NCBI GenBank assembly: GCA_001657315.1
Contig: LYSV01000004.1
Coordinates: 1-64,000 of the forward strand
Length of the DNA stretch: 64,000 nucleotides
Source: Flammeovirgaceae bacterium BBD 1991-12
Lineage (GTDB): Bacteria > Bacteroidota > Bacteroidia > Cytophagales > Cyclobacteriaceae
Reading direction: 5' to 3'
The notes beneath the pieces are model-generated. The model was not told the DNA's origin and made no database searches. It saw only the letters and a program-made list of their open reading frames with translations. The position numbers and the translations under genes were made by a program. Positions 25,366 through 33,950 of the stretch are shown piece after piece. Position 1 is the stretch's first letter; each line of letters starts with the position of its first letter.

Positions 25366-26601
25366 ATGGAATTAAAAAATAATGTATATAAGGTACAGGG
25401 AATCAACCTGAAGGATATTGCCAGGCAATTCGGTACTCCCCTGTATGTGTATGATGCAGACAAGATCATTGGTCAGTTGCAGACATTGAAGAATGCCTTT
25501 TCAAATCAAAGTGTGCGAATAAAGTATGCAGCCAAGGCGCTTACCAATATTTCCATACTTAAGCTAATGAAAAAGCATGGCGCGGGTATCGATGTGGTTT
25601 CCGCCCAGGAGGCAGATCTGGCACTGAAAGCAGGCTTTGATCCCAGAGATATCCTCTTTACACCCAATTGTGTGTCTTTTGAGGAAATTCAGGAAGGTGT
25701 AGAAAAGGGCCTCATGATCAATATCGATAATATCTCCATCCTTGAGCAATTCGGCCATAAGTACCGGGAGAAAGTACCATGCTGTGTACGGCTTAACCCT
25801 CATATCATGGCAGGTGGGAATACCAAAATATCCACCGGGCACGTTGATTCCAAATTCGGTATTTCCATCTACCAGCTGCCCCACCTGCTACGTGTGATCA
25901 AATCCAACAATATTGATGTGGTGGGGCTTCATATGCATACCGGTTCGGATATTCTGGATGCTGACGTTTTCCTTAAGATGGCGGAGATCCTTTTTGGCAT
26001 AGCACAGGACTTTCCCAATCTGCAGTTTATCGACTTTGGCAGCGGCTTCAAGGTAGGCTATAAGGCGGGGGACATTACCACGAACATTTACGACCTGGGT
26101 GTAAAACTTGGAAATGCCTTCGATGATTTTTGCAACACCTACGGGCGAAAGCTCGAGATGTGGTTTGAACCCGGCAAGTACCTGGTAAGTGAAGCAGGGC
26201 TATTCCTGGTAAAGGTGAACGTCATAAAAACTACCCCTGCCACGGCATTTGTAGGTGTGGACTCCGGTATGAATCACCTGCTGAGACCTATGATGTATGA
26301 TGCCTACCATGAGATCGTGAACATCTCCAACCCCAATAGTATCCAGCGGGTGTATACTGTGGTGGGTTATATCTGTGAAACAGATACCTTCGGCTGGGAT
26401 AGGAAAATACATGAAGTGCGGGAGGGCGATGTACTGGCTATAAAAAACGCCGGAGCCTACGGGTTCTCCATGGCATCCAACTATAACTCCAGATACCGCC
26501 CTGCTGAGGTATTGGTGTATGACGGCAAAACCCATCTTATCCGTGAGAGGGAAAACATGGATGATATACTTCGTAAACAGGTGGAAATAGATTTTGATTA
26601 G
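25366..26601 (+). CDS. lysA: Diaminopimelate decarboxylase
   Basis: The protein has 411 residues. It is a fold-type III PLP enzyme: the PLP lysine lies in IKYAAKALTN, GLHMHTGSDI and FIDFGSGFKVGYK form the phosphate region, WFEPGKYLV is the EPGR-like motif, and the active-site Cys lies in VVGYICETDTFG, followed by AGAYGFSMASNYNSR. It makes L-lysine from meso-diaminopimelate. The length matches bacterial LysA. It appears monocistronic behind an upstream terminator. Confidence 0.94.
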   Translation: MELKNNVYKVQGINLKDIARQFGTPLYVYDADKIIGQLQTLKNAFSNQSVRIKYAAKALTNISILKLMKKHGAGIDVVSAQEADLALKAGFDPRDILFTPNCVSFEEIQEGVEKGLMINIDNISILEQFGHKYREKVPCCVRLNPHIMAGGNTKISTGHVDSKFGISIYQLPHLLRVIKSNNIDVVGLHMHTGSDILDADVFLKMAEILFGIAQDFPNLQFIDFGSGFKVGYKAGDITTNIYDLGVKLGNAFDDFCNTYGRKLEMWFEPGKYLVSEAGLFLVKVNVIKTTPATAFVGVDSGMNHLLRPMMYDAYHEIVNISNPNSIQRVYTVVGYICETDTFGWDRKIHEVREGDVLAIKNAGAYGFSMASNYNSRYRPAEVLVYDGKTHLIRERENMDDILRKQVEIDFD

Positions 26602-26774
26602 GGTCAGCAGGCTAACTACTCCGGGTACAGCATCAGGCATAGCATTAACTTTTTAGTACAGGGCATATTGAAAACCCTGCTCTTAAAACCCGAAATACAA
26701 AGTTTATACCTGCTATTTTGTATCTTTAATTAAAACAGCCGTTCTATACGTTAGACAGAATCACCAAATGAAAT

Positions 26775-26963
26775 ATGGAAAAATCGCTGAAAGGGAGAAG
26801 AAAGAAGAAACCCTTACAACCTGCCAAGACCCCCACAATTTCACGGGCTACCACAAAGAATAAAGAAAAGGCCCTGAAAGATATAATAGGAATGTGGGCG
26901 GATCGCAAAAAAACAGAGGATAGCAAATCATTTCGAAGGGGGCTATGGCGAAAAACCAACTGA
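26775..26963 (+). CDS. Antitoxin-like small basic protein
   Basis: The 62-residue protein is very basic (EKSLKGRRKKKPLQPAKTPT) with a likely disordered N-terminus and a helical C-terminal part (ALKDIIGMWADRKKTEDSKS). The 3' end overlaps the PIN toxin gene by 19 bp. Position, size and the C-terminal D-x-x-G-x-W/R layout fit an antitoxin that plugs the toxin active site. It lacks an obvious DNA-binding fold. Confidence 0.78.
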   Translation: MEKSLKGRRKKKPLQPAKTPTISRATTKNKEKALKDIIGMWADRKKTEDSKSFRRGLWRKTN

Positions 26964-27328
26964 TCTTATGTGATACCAATATATTGATCAGTGTCATTCG
27001 TAATGATGAAGGAATAGTGAACCGCTTTATATCCCTGGACTGGGATAGCTTGTTCATCAGTATCGTAACCTATGGAGAAATATTGGTGGGGGCCAGAAAA
27101 GGTGAACTTCGACGAACAAAATCTTTTCTTAAGTCCTTTGGAATCATAGAGTTGGATACTCATATTTCCATAAAGTTGCGTGAAATTTTTAATGAAGCCT
27201 ATTATCACAAGAACCTATTGGCTGATGCACTGATTGCATCTACTGCAGTTACTTACGATATGCCTATCTGGACCACAAACAAGAAGGATTTCAGGCATGT
27301 AGCCGGAATACGGTTTATCAATCCTTGA
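26945..27328 (+). CDS. PIN-domain (VapC-like) toxin ribonuclease
   Basis: The 127-residue protein is a single PIN domain: first acidic residue in ILCDTNILISVIRND, second in FISIVTYGEILVGARKG, third in LLADALIASTAVTYDMPIWT with a final Asp in TNKKDF. All four acidic positions expected of VapC proteins are present, so it is probably an active magnesium-dependent ribonuclease. Target unknown. It is paired with the antitoxin that overlaps it. Confidence 0.9.
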   Translation: MAKNQLILCDTNILISVIRNDEGIVNRFISLDWDSLFISIVTYGEILVGARKGELRRTKSFLKSFGIIELDTHISIKLREIFNEAYYHKNLLADALIASTAVTYDMPIWTTNKKDFRHVAGIRFINP

Positions 27329-27429
27329 CACTGCTTTCAAGAACTGGTAAGTCGAAATTTGCAACATACCGACTAAACTCCATGGCCTATCACTACCTCT
27401 AGTGATCCGGATTTCCCTGGTATTCGGTA

Positions 27430-27482
27430 TTGACAAGACCAGAGCAGGTACCGACCTTTGCCTTGTTTAGAATCAATCTAAA
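27430..27482 (+). promoter_or_regulatory. Promoter with Fur-like operator, copy 1
   Basis: TTGAC (27430-27434), an 18-nt spacer, GACCTTTG (27453-27460, like the TAnnTTTG box of Bacteroidota), 5 nt, then TTTAGA-ATCAA-TCTAAA (27466-27482). The geometry is identical to that at 28808-28860. Confidence 0.7.
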
Positions 27483-27484
27483 TA

Positions 27485-27592
27485 ATGATGCAAGTCCTTG
27501 TAGATCCTGGAGGTTATTTAAGAGTCGATCATGTTTCCGGGATCATACAAGGCACTACTCTGGAGAACCCGAGTGGCACAACCTACCCATGA
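27485..27592 (+). CDS. Candidate 35-codon leader or small protein
   Basis: Directly after the Fur-like site, tandem ATGs at 27485 and 27488 open a 35-codon frame (MMQVLVDPGGYLRVDHVSGI at the start, ending SGTTYP) with a TGA at 27590-27592. It ends 15 bp before the DUF6686-like gene. No Shine-Dalgarno site is seen and no family is known. It may be a real small protein, a leader peptide or chance. Confidence 0.4.
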   Translation: MMQVLVDPGGYLRVDHVSGIIQGTTLENPSGTTYP

Positions 27593-27607
27593 AAATGAAA
27601 CTGAACT

Positions 27608-27940
27608 ATGAATTGCAAACCTGAGATAATTCTGGAGGGAGAAGATTTCAACATTTCCCGCTGTGCAGGGTGCCATCGTATCGGACTGTATTATAAAAAT
27701 CTGCTTGTAGGTTTTGATCAGCAGGAGTTTTGGGCTTTTTGCAGATCATTCCTTGCTATCGACTTTGATGCATCATCTATCATATTCCCTGACGATCAGC
27801 GACATATACTGACCAATACGTGTCATCCGGATATTCAGTTCACTTTTAACCTTGCCGGATTCAAGGAGTTCAGCAGTATGCTCCAGCAGTCAATGATAAT
27901 GCTGGAAGCACGCAGTATACTACAGCAGAACGCTGAATAA
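27608..27940 (+). CDS. DUF6686-like small protein
   Basis: The 110-residue protein has an early Cys pair (NISRCAGCHRIGLYYKNLL) and a Cys-containing middle (HILTNTCHPDIQFTFNLAGF), followed by a helical end with many Met and Gln (SMLQQSMIMLEARSILQQ). I associate it with DUF6686, a Bacteroidota family without known function. It is the first clear gene after promoter copy 1 and lies 76 bp before the hemerythrin-like gene, so the two are probably co-regulated. The CxxC could bind metal. Confidence 0.72.
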   Translation: MNCKPEIILEGEDFNISRCAGCHRIGLYYKNLLVGFDQQEFWAFCRSFLAIDFDASSIIFPDDQRHILTNTCHPDIQFTFNLAGFKEFSSMLQQSMIMLEARSILQQNAE

Positions 27941-28016
27941 TTTAAATGGCCGGACCGGTGCCTTCTATATGTTAATTGTTTAATTTTATACGTGTTGAAA
28001 TTAACAACAGATCCCC

Positions 28017-28706
28017 ATGGAAAGACTAAGTGAACTCGTGAGGCTAAGATTCAGTGCAAATCCGCAATCTGACGGAAACATCGCTCTGGAAGAGTTGCCC
28101 ATAGATCCTGAATTTTATCACGATCTGGTGGATGTTTTTCATGATCCTACTCTTTTTGAGGCTGTCAACTTTCAGAAGTACACCATCCGCACCATCATGG
28201 AATACCTCAGGAGTACCCATCAGTTCTACCTTGGAAGACGCCTTGGGGAAATTGAGTTGTCCATAGCCAACCTTATCCGAAATCAGGAAGGTAATAATCA
28301 TTGGTTTGATTTTCTAGGGCGCTTTTTTGACTCGTACAAAACCGAATTGACGGAACACATCCGTGATGAGGAGGATAATCTTTTTCCCTACATTGACGCG
28401 CTGCTGGCTGCTGTACGAAAAAAGGAGGTCCGCTTCAGGTTTTCCCAAAAGATCAAACTTATCAACTTCCTGCTCCACCATGATCATAGGGTGGAGGACA
28501 ATCTTCGTGACGTACTGGCGGTCCTGGACAAAAAATCGGAACAGTTCTCCGATTCCTTCTCCTATCGTATGCTTATGATCCAGTTGAAAAACTTTGAACT
28601 GGATCTCTCCATTCACGCACGGATGGAGGAAGAAGTGCTGATGCCCAAAGCACTAAAGCTGGAAAAGGATATACTGAGTAATATGTCTATTCCACTTACC
28701 GAGTAA
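28017..28706 (+). CDS. Hemerythrin-like (YtfE/ScdA-type) protein
   Basis: The protein has 229 residues. The spaced His/Glu ligands of a di-iron four-helix bundle are visible: STHQFYLGR, LTEHIRDEEDNLFPYIDA, LHHDHRVEDNLRD and SIHARMEEEVLMPKA, with H-x-x-x-E pairs in the last three. The N-terminal 60 residues resemble the ScdA/DUF542-like cap in layout but lack its CC motif. YtfE/ScdA proteins repair iron-sulfur centres or handle nitric oxide and peroxide damage. The nearby Fur-like promoters fit such a role. Confidence 0.85.
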   Translation: MERLSELVRLRFSANPQSDGNIALEELPIDPEFYHDLVDVFHDPTLFEAVNFQKYTIRTIMEYLRSTHQFYLGRRLGEIELSIANLIRNQEGNNHWFDFLGRFFDSYKTELTEHIRDEEDNLFPYIDALLAAVRKKEVRFRFSQKIKLINFLLHHDHRVEDNLRDVLAVLDKKSEQFSDSFSYRMLMIQLKNFELDLSIHARMEEEVLMPKALKLEKDILSNMSIPLTE

Positions 28707-28807
28707 GCATCTTTAACTACTGATAGAAAAGTACTTAGCTTTTTAGTGGCAAAAATGGCACTTCTATCACTACTAGTAGTGATACTACAATTCCCTAATT
28801 CTAGCGA

Positions 28808-28860
28808 TTGACTCATCCGTACCAAGTACTCATCTTTGTATTGTTTAGAATTAATCTAAA
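28808..28860 (+). promoter_or_regulatory. Promoter with Fur-like operator, copy 2
   Basis: TTGAC (28808-28812), an 18-nt spacer, CATCTTTG (28831-28838), 5 nt, then TTTAGA-ATTAA-TCTAAA (28844-28860), ending 2 nt before ATG 28863. It drives the haem-uptake operon. Confidence 0.75.
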
Positions 28861-28862
28861 TA

Positions 28863-31124
28863 ATGATAAGGACAGTATTCACACTGATGATGGTTATCTT
28901 TTTCACCGGCCTTCGTGGTCAGGCAAAGGTTATCCTTCTTGACAAAGTGACCCAAAAGCCTGTAGAAGGTGCTCAGATATCCTTCACAAGCCTGGCTACG
29001 GAGCAGCAGACCGCGATGATCAGTAGCAGATCCGGAACCGTGCAGGTTGATCTTGCTTTGCCGGTTCTGATAAAGGTTTCGCATATTGCTTACTCCTTCC
29101 GGCAGGATACACTCCGTTCGATTACCCAAAAGATACTGCTTAGCCCTTCCACACTGTCTCTGGATGAAGTAGTAGTTACCGGCCAGTACATTCCCCAATC
29201 CGCCAAAAATTCTGTTTACAAGGTTCGCACCATCACCGCTGAACGATTCGAAAATCAGGGCGCCAATACCCTACAGGATGTGTTGGCAAACGAGCTCAAT
29301 GTTCGATTTAGCCGGGATAATGCCCTGGGTACCTCCGGCCTTCGCCTTCAGGGTATTTCAGGCCAGAATGTAAAAGTGCTGATCGATGGCGTGCCCATGG
29401 TTGGGCGTAGCGGAGTTGACAATGAAATTGATATTGGTCAGATCAATGTCAACAGCATTGAGCGTGTTGAGATTGTAGAAGGGCCTATGGCTGTTAATTT
29501 TGGTGCAGACGCCCTGGCCGGTGTGATTAACATAATCACTAAAAAAAGTGGAACAGGAAAGCTGGCTGCAAACCTTACACTTCAGGAGGAGACGGTGGAA
29601 AGTAGCTATTCGTTGTTTGAAGAGGGGGTACATAATGCAGGTATCTCTGTTAATGGCAATATCAATGACCGTTTTTTTGCCCAGGTTGAAGGTCGGGTAA
29701 ACCACTTCGGCGGCTGGACGGGCGATGAGACACTCTTTGATGATCATAACCGCCAGTGGTACCCTAAGACGCAGTACTTTGGTGGAGGTTTGATGCGATA
29801 TAATGCTGAGAACTTTTCTGTTCATTACAGGCTTGACTTTCTCGACCAGACCATTTCAAACCTGGGGAAAATCAATGATCTTGATCCCAATACTGAACCA
29901 TTCTCCAATGATCAGGAGTTTTTGACGACCCGCTGGATGCATCAGGTACAGGCTGAATGGAGCCCTGGTAAATGGAGACTCAACCCCGTTGTTTCCTATA
30001 CTGACTACGAGCGACTAACAGAGAACTTTACCACCTTCCTGACAAGTGATCTGGAAAGCAACCGCACTGAAGTACAGAATACTTTCTACAATACCCTTTT
30101 CTTCAGAAACACTGCCAGCACCGGTAATTCCAGTTGGGGGAGCCTTCAATTGGGCCTGGAAGGCACATTTGATAAGGGTGCCGGTTCCACCTTGAGTTCA
30201 GGGAATAAGTACATGGAAGATCTGGCGGTATTCGCTTCAGCGGAAATTTCCATTAATGACAGGATTTCCATTCGTCCCGGCATCCGCCATAGCTACAACA
30301 GCATATATGAGACCGTACCCACCCCTTCCCTGAATGTGAAATACGATGTTAATTCTTCAACACAGGTTCGTTTTGGTTATGGAAGAGGATTCAGGGTCCC
30401 TTCCTTGCGGGAATTATATCATGAATTCGTAGATGCCAGTCACAATATAACCGGCAATCCTGATCTTACTCCGGAATACTCACATAACTTTAATGCTGAC
30501 ATTACAAAGCAATTCCAATCTCTGGATCTGCAGACATCACTTTCAGGGTTTTATAATGATGTAGATGACCAGATCACTTTTTTTACTCCGGAACAGAGCA
30601 ATGCGGCTACGACTTATTTGAACATCACAGAATTCCAGTCTGTTGGTGGAACACTTAATAACACCTGGAAACATAATAGCCTGCAGCTTTCCACTGGTTT
30701 CGCGTATATCGGTCGATATCAGCGCCTGAATGAGGACCAAAACAACGTACCCGCCTTTGTATTCAACTGGGAATTGAACTCGAACCTTTCCTACAGATTC
30801 AGTAAAAGCAATACAACGCTCTCTGCTTTTTATAAGTACAATGGTCCGTTAAAAGACTATCGTATGGCGGATCCTGACAATGACGGCCTTTTCACCGCTG
30901 AACTTCAGGGTATAGAAGGGTTTCACTTACTGGACCTTACAGTAAATCAATCCATTGCCAATTCTCTCGAGCTGACGCTGGGTGCCCGAAATCTCTTTAA
31001 TGTAACAGCAGTGGATAATAATTTCACTTCAGCAGGTGCACATTCAGGAGGCTCTGGAAGTACTTCAGTGGGGTACGGCACAAGCTTCTTTTTACGATTA
31101 AACTATCAACTTAAAATAAAATAG
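28863..31124 (+). CDS. TonB-dependent receptor, haem uptake (HmuR-like)
   Basis: The protein has 753 residues: signal peptide (VFTLMMVIFFTGLRGQAK), a short CarboxypepD-like domain (about 20-95, VTQKPVEGAQISFTSLATEQ), a plug (about 105-230, QYIPQSAKNSVYKVRTITAE, LQGISGQNVKVLIDGVPM, EIVEGPMAVNFGADALAGVI) and a barrel ending TSFFLRLNYQLKIK. FRVPSLRELYHEFVDASHNI is a conserved barrel segment of siderophore and haem receptors. The next gene, 2 bp on, is an HmuY-like haem-binding lipoprotein, so haem is the likely ligand. Confidence 0.92.
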   Translation: MIRTVFTLMMVIFFTGLRGQAKVILLDKVTQKPVEGAQISFTSLATEQQTAMISSRSGTVQVDLALPVLIKVSHIAYSFRQDTLRSITQKILLSPSTLSLDEVVVTGQYIPQSAKNSVYKVRTITAERFENQGANTLQDVLANELNVRFSRDNALGTSGLRLQGISGQNVKVLIDGVPMVGRSGVDNEIDIGQINVNSIERVEIVEGPMAVNFGADALAGVINIITKKSGTGKLAANLTLQEETVESSYSLFEEGVHNAGISVNGNINDRFFAQVEGRVNHFGGWTGDETLFDDHNRQWYPKTQYFGGGLMRYNAENFSVHYRLDFLDQTISNLGKINDLDPNTEPFSNDQEFLTTRWMHQVQAEWSPGKWRLNPVVSYTDYERLTENFTTFLTSDLESNRTEVQNTFYNTLFFRNTASTGNSSWGSLQLGLEGTFDKGAGSTLSSGNKYMEDLAVFASAEISINDRISIRPGIRHSYNSIYETVPTPSLNVKYDVNSSTQVRFGYGRGFRVPSLRELYHEFVDASHNITGNPDLTPEYSHNFNADITKQFQSLDLQTSLSGFYNDVDDQITFFTPEQSNAATTYLNITEFQSVGGTLNNTWKHNSLQLSTGFAYIGRYQRLNEDQNNVPAFVFNWELNSNLSYRFSKSNTTLSAFYKYNGPLKDYRMADPDNDGLFTAELQGIEGFHLLDLTVNQSIANSLELTLGARNLFNVTAVDNNFTSAGAHSGGSGSTSVGYGTSFFLRLNYQLKIK

Positions 31125-31126
31125 AA

Positions 31127-32494
31127 ATGAATATACTTCGGACTTTATGTTCAATAACAATACTGGTATTAGTGGCAGTGGCTATTACAGGTTGCTCCGA
31201 TGATGACGATACTCTGGCACCGTTTGCCATCAACTTTGCAAGTGAAGACCTGGGTATTTCTCCCTCTTCTCCCGAAGCACAGATAACCTTGAATTTTTCA
31301 AGACCTTCCACAGTTCCCGGGAGCATTCTTCTCAGCCTGGAGCCGGGCACCCTGGTGTATGGAGAAACGGAAGATTACTACACTTCAGTGGCTCCGGTGA
31401 ATAACGTGATAACCTTACCTTTCGAATCTGGAGATCAAAGTGTTGGCTTAACCATTTTTGCCGGTGGCGCAGCTGCTTTGCAGGAGGAAAAGACACTCGG
31501 CATAACTATAAATGAAGACACGGGTACCATTTTTACACCAGGTTCTACCAATCAACTCAGTGTGATCTTTGCAGAGAATTTTATTGCTGAAAGTGGTTCA
31601 TTGCAGCTTGATGCGGGCGGCCCTGACTTTACAAGTCAGGCATTTGTTGACTTAAGTAAATCAACAGCTTCAAGTGAAGTAAAAAACACCTGGGATCTGG
31701 CATTTGCCAGTGCAGGATTCCATGTTACACTTAATGCCACCAACCAGATCATGGCAAGGTCACTGGATAAGACCAGTCTGGGAGATGTGACGGCAAGTGA
31801 TACAACAGGATTTGCAGGTGCTATGGTTGTTGGTCCTGCATCTTCTCTGGAAGCACGCGCCTGGATCGATGATCCAACAGGGGACCTTGAAAACACTACA
31901 ATAGCTGCTATTAGTGAGAATGACGAAAACAATAAGATTTACATAATTAAGCGGGAAGGAAAGAACTGGAAAAAAGTGAAGATCAATCGTTCCGGGGATG
32001 ACTACTCAATTCAGTTTGCTGATATCAGCAGCGCCACATTTGAAGAGATCACCATCGAAAAAGATGATGAATTCAATGCAGTGTTCTTTAGTCTGGATAA
32101 TCAGATCGTAAGTTTTGAACCCCAAAAGTCCCGGTGGGACCTTATGTATGGGGCCTACACCACATACAGTACCTTTGGTGATCCCATTCCGTATAGTTTC
32201 TCCGATTATATTGTCATCAACAAAGAAAAAACCTCAGTAGCTATGGTGATGATCGATGACAATACGAGCTATGAGAATTTTAATCTGTCATCAGCGTCAT
32301 CGCTTAGCCTTAGCGCTGAACTCAACACGATTGGTAGTACATGGAGGGGTGTTTTCCCTCCCAGTGTCCTTAGTGATCGCTTTTATGTACTTAAAGATTC
32401 AGAAGGTAATTACTATAAGATCAGATTTACCAGGCTCACCGGCGATAATGACGAGCGTGGCAGGCCAAGCATGACCTTCGAATTACTTAAATAA
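31127..32494 (+). CDS. hmuY: HmuY-family haem-binding lipoprotein
   Basis: The protein has 455 residues: lipoprotein signal ending in TGCSDDDDT (surface-export pattern), an N-terminal beta domain of about 150 residues and a C-terminal HmuY domain from about 165 (VKNTWDLAFASAGFHVTLNA, SRWDLMYGAYTTYST, DSEGNYYKIRFTRLTG, GRPSMTFELLK). HmuY proteins take haem and pass it to the TonB-dependent receptor. The extra N-terminal domain makes it roughly twice the length of the classical Porphyromonas protein. It lies between the receptor (2 bp) and the DoxX gene (5 bp). Confidence 0.9.
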   Translation: MNILRTLCSITILVLVAVAITGCSDDDDTLAPFAINFASEDLGISPSSPEAQITLNFSRPSTVPGSILLSLEPGTLVYGETEDYYTSVAPVNNVITLPFESGDQSVGLTIFAGGAAALQEEKTLGITINEDTGTIFTPGSTNQLSVIFAENFIAESGSLQLDAGGPDFTSQAFVDLSKSTASSEVKNTWDLAFASAGFHVTLNATNQIMARSLDKTSLGDVTASDTTGFAGAMVVGPASSLEARAWIDDPTGDLENTTIAAISENDENNKIYIIKREGKNWKKVKINRSGDDYSIQFADISSATFEEITIEKDDEFNAVFFSLDNQIVSFEPQKSRWDLMYGAYTTYSTFGDPIPYSFSDYIVINKEKTSVAMVMIDDNTSYENFNLSSASSLSLSAELNTIGSTWRGVFPPSVLSDRFYVLKDSEGNYYKIRFTRLTGDNDERGRPSMTFELLK

Positions 32495-32499
32495 AAAAA

Positions 32500-32937
32500 A
32501 TGAAAGCATTAAAAGCAGCTGTTATAGTAATCCGGATCGGACTCGGAGCTCTGTTCATCTACGGCGGTATTCAGAAGTTCATCCCCAAACCACCCCGCCC
32601 GCAGACAGAACAGGCTCAGGAGCTACCTGACCATGTAGTGAAGATCAAGGCATTCATCAGCGGGCTTAAACAGACCGGTTACTTCTGGCCCATGCTCGGA
32701 ACAGTGGAGATCCTTTGTGGCATCCTGTTGGTGAGCCAGTACCTTGCATTGCTGGGGGCTGTCATGCTCGTACCGGTAACCTTGAATATTTTCCTGTTCC
32801 ATCTGTTTCTGGAACCGCACGAGCCGGGTGAACTGGCCATGACCGCTCTTTACCTGCTGGGAAACCTGCTGATCATCGGCTACCACTATCCTAAATTAAA
32901 AACGACTTTTCTCAATTTTAAACTGATTGACCAATGA
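32500..32937 (+). CDS. DoxX-like membrane protein
   Basis: The 145-residue protein has four membrane segments: IVIRIGLGALFIYGGIQKF, FWPMLGTVEILCGILLV, LALLGAVMLVPVTLNIFLF and MTALYLLGNLLIIGYHYP. The early GxxFxxxGxxKF pattern is typical of DoxX. Its stop overlaps the next start (ATGA). Function in haem loci is unclear; DoxX proteins are often linked to redox balance. Confidence 0.87.
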   Translation: MKALKAAVIVIRIGLGALFIYGGIQKFIPKPPRPQTEQAQELPDHVVKIKAFISGLKQTGYFWPMLGTVEILCGILLVSQYLALLGAVMLVPVTLNIFLFHLFLEPHEPGELAMTALYLLGNLLIIGYHYPKLKTTFLNFKLIDQ

Positions 32938-33866
32938 AAAACCTATTCATCCTAAGCCTGTGCCTTATTACGGGAGTTGTACAGGCACAAAAGAAAAAAA
33001 AGCAGGACATTGAAGCCATTAAATCAATGTGTGGCTGCTATGAAGTGACCTTCAACTTTGCGGAAACCTTTGCCGCAGAGAAAGACTATGAATTTCATGA
33101 CAACTACCGCTCCGGCGGCCTGGAATATGTGCTGCCGGTAGAAGAGACCAAAGACAAGATCGTACTCCAGCACTTGCTGATCATCGGTGACAGTATGATC
33201 ATCAAGCACTGGCGCCAGGACTGGATCTATGAGAATACTGACCTGTATGTTTTCCATAAGGACAATACATGGAAGTATAAAACCCTGCCAAAAGAGGGTG
33301 TGAAGGGACAGTGGACACAGAAAGTCTTCCAGGTGGATGACGGCCTGCGCTATGAGGGTTCCTCTTCATGGGTCCATGTGGACGGACGGCAGTACTGGGA
33401 GAACACGGCCGATGCTCCGCTGCCACGCCGTGAATTTAGCAAGCGCAGCGATTACAATGTAATGGTGCGAAGGAACCGGCAGGAGATCACCCCTTCAGGA
33501 TGGGTACATGAGCAGGACAACGGCAAGGTGATCCGCGAAAACAGTTCAGACAAGTTACTGGCCCGGGAAAAAGGGTGGAATACCTATGAGAAGGTAGAGG
33601 AATCAAAATGTAAGCTGGCCAAAACATGGTGGGAAGAGAAAAAAACATACTGGGCGGATGTACGGCACGTTTGGGATGAGCTTTTCGCCTCTAAAAAAAC
33701 ACTTGCGTTCAAAAAGAAGGTAGATGACAAGATACTTTTCATGAAAATATTCGCTCTGCAGGACGAAATGCTGAAGGGGGACTACGACAGTGACCTTTCC
33801 AGGCAACGCATAGCGGAAACCATTCAGTCTTACCTGAAGTCTGATATTACCTTGGCGGTGAGATAA
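32934..33866 (+). CDS. DUF6607 secreted protein
   Basis: The protein has 310 residues with a signal peptide (NLFILSLCLITGVVQAQ). The mature part begins KKKKQDIEAIKSMCGCYEVT, with FNFAETFAAEKDYEFHD and many Trp residues (HWRQDWIYENTDLYVFHKDN, WKYKTLPKEGVKGQWTQKVF). I match it to DUF6607, found in haem-receptor operons of Bacteroidota. A role in haem handling is inferred from operon position only. It is the last gene of this operon, followed by a terminator. Confidence 0.85.
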   Translation: MKNLFILSLCLITGVVQAQKKKKQDIEAIKSMCGCYEVTFNFAETFAAEKDYEFHDNYRSGGLEYVLPVEETKDKIVLQHLLIIGDSMIIKHWRQDWIYENTDLYVFHKDNTWKYKTLPKEGVKGQWTQKVFQVDDGLRYEGSSSWVHVDGRQYWENTADAPLPRREFSKRSDYNVMVRRNRQEITPSGWVHEQDNGKVIRENSSDKLLAREKGWNTYEKVEESKCKLAKTWWEEKKTYWADVRHVWDELFASKKTLAFKKKVDDKILFMKIFALQDEMLKGDYDSDLSRQRIAETIQSYLKSDITLAVR

Positions 33867-33892
33867 ACCTTTTAATAACAGAAAGCTAAACC

Positions 33893-33926
33893 AGCCCCTG
33901 GTTTAAACCCCGGGGGCTTTGCTTTT
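33893..33926 (+). terminator. Terminator of the haem operon
   Basis: AGCCCC (33893-33898) pairs with GGGGCT (33913-33918), with an inner GGTTTAAACC hairpin, followed by TTGCTTTT. It lies 27 bp after the DUF6607 stop. Confidence 0.7.
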
Positions 33927-33950
33927 CACTTTTCCCTTACCTGCTTTTCT

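Noticed and set aside
25142-25375. A 77-codon frame overlapping the lysA start
   Set aside because: It runs through the terminator hairpin and has no protein-like features.
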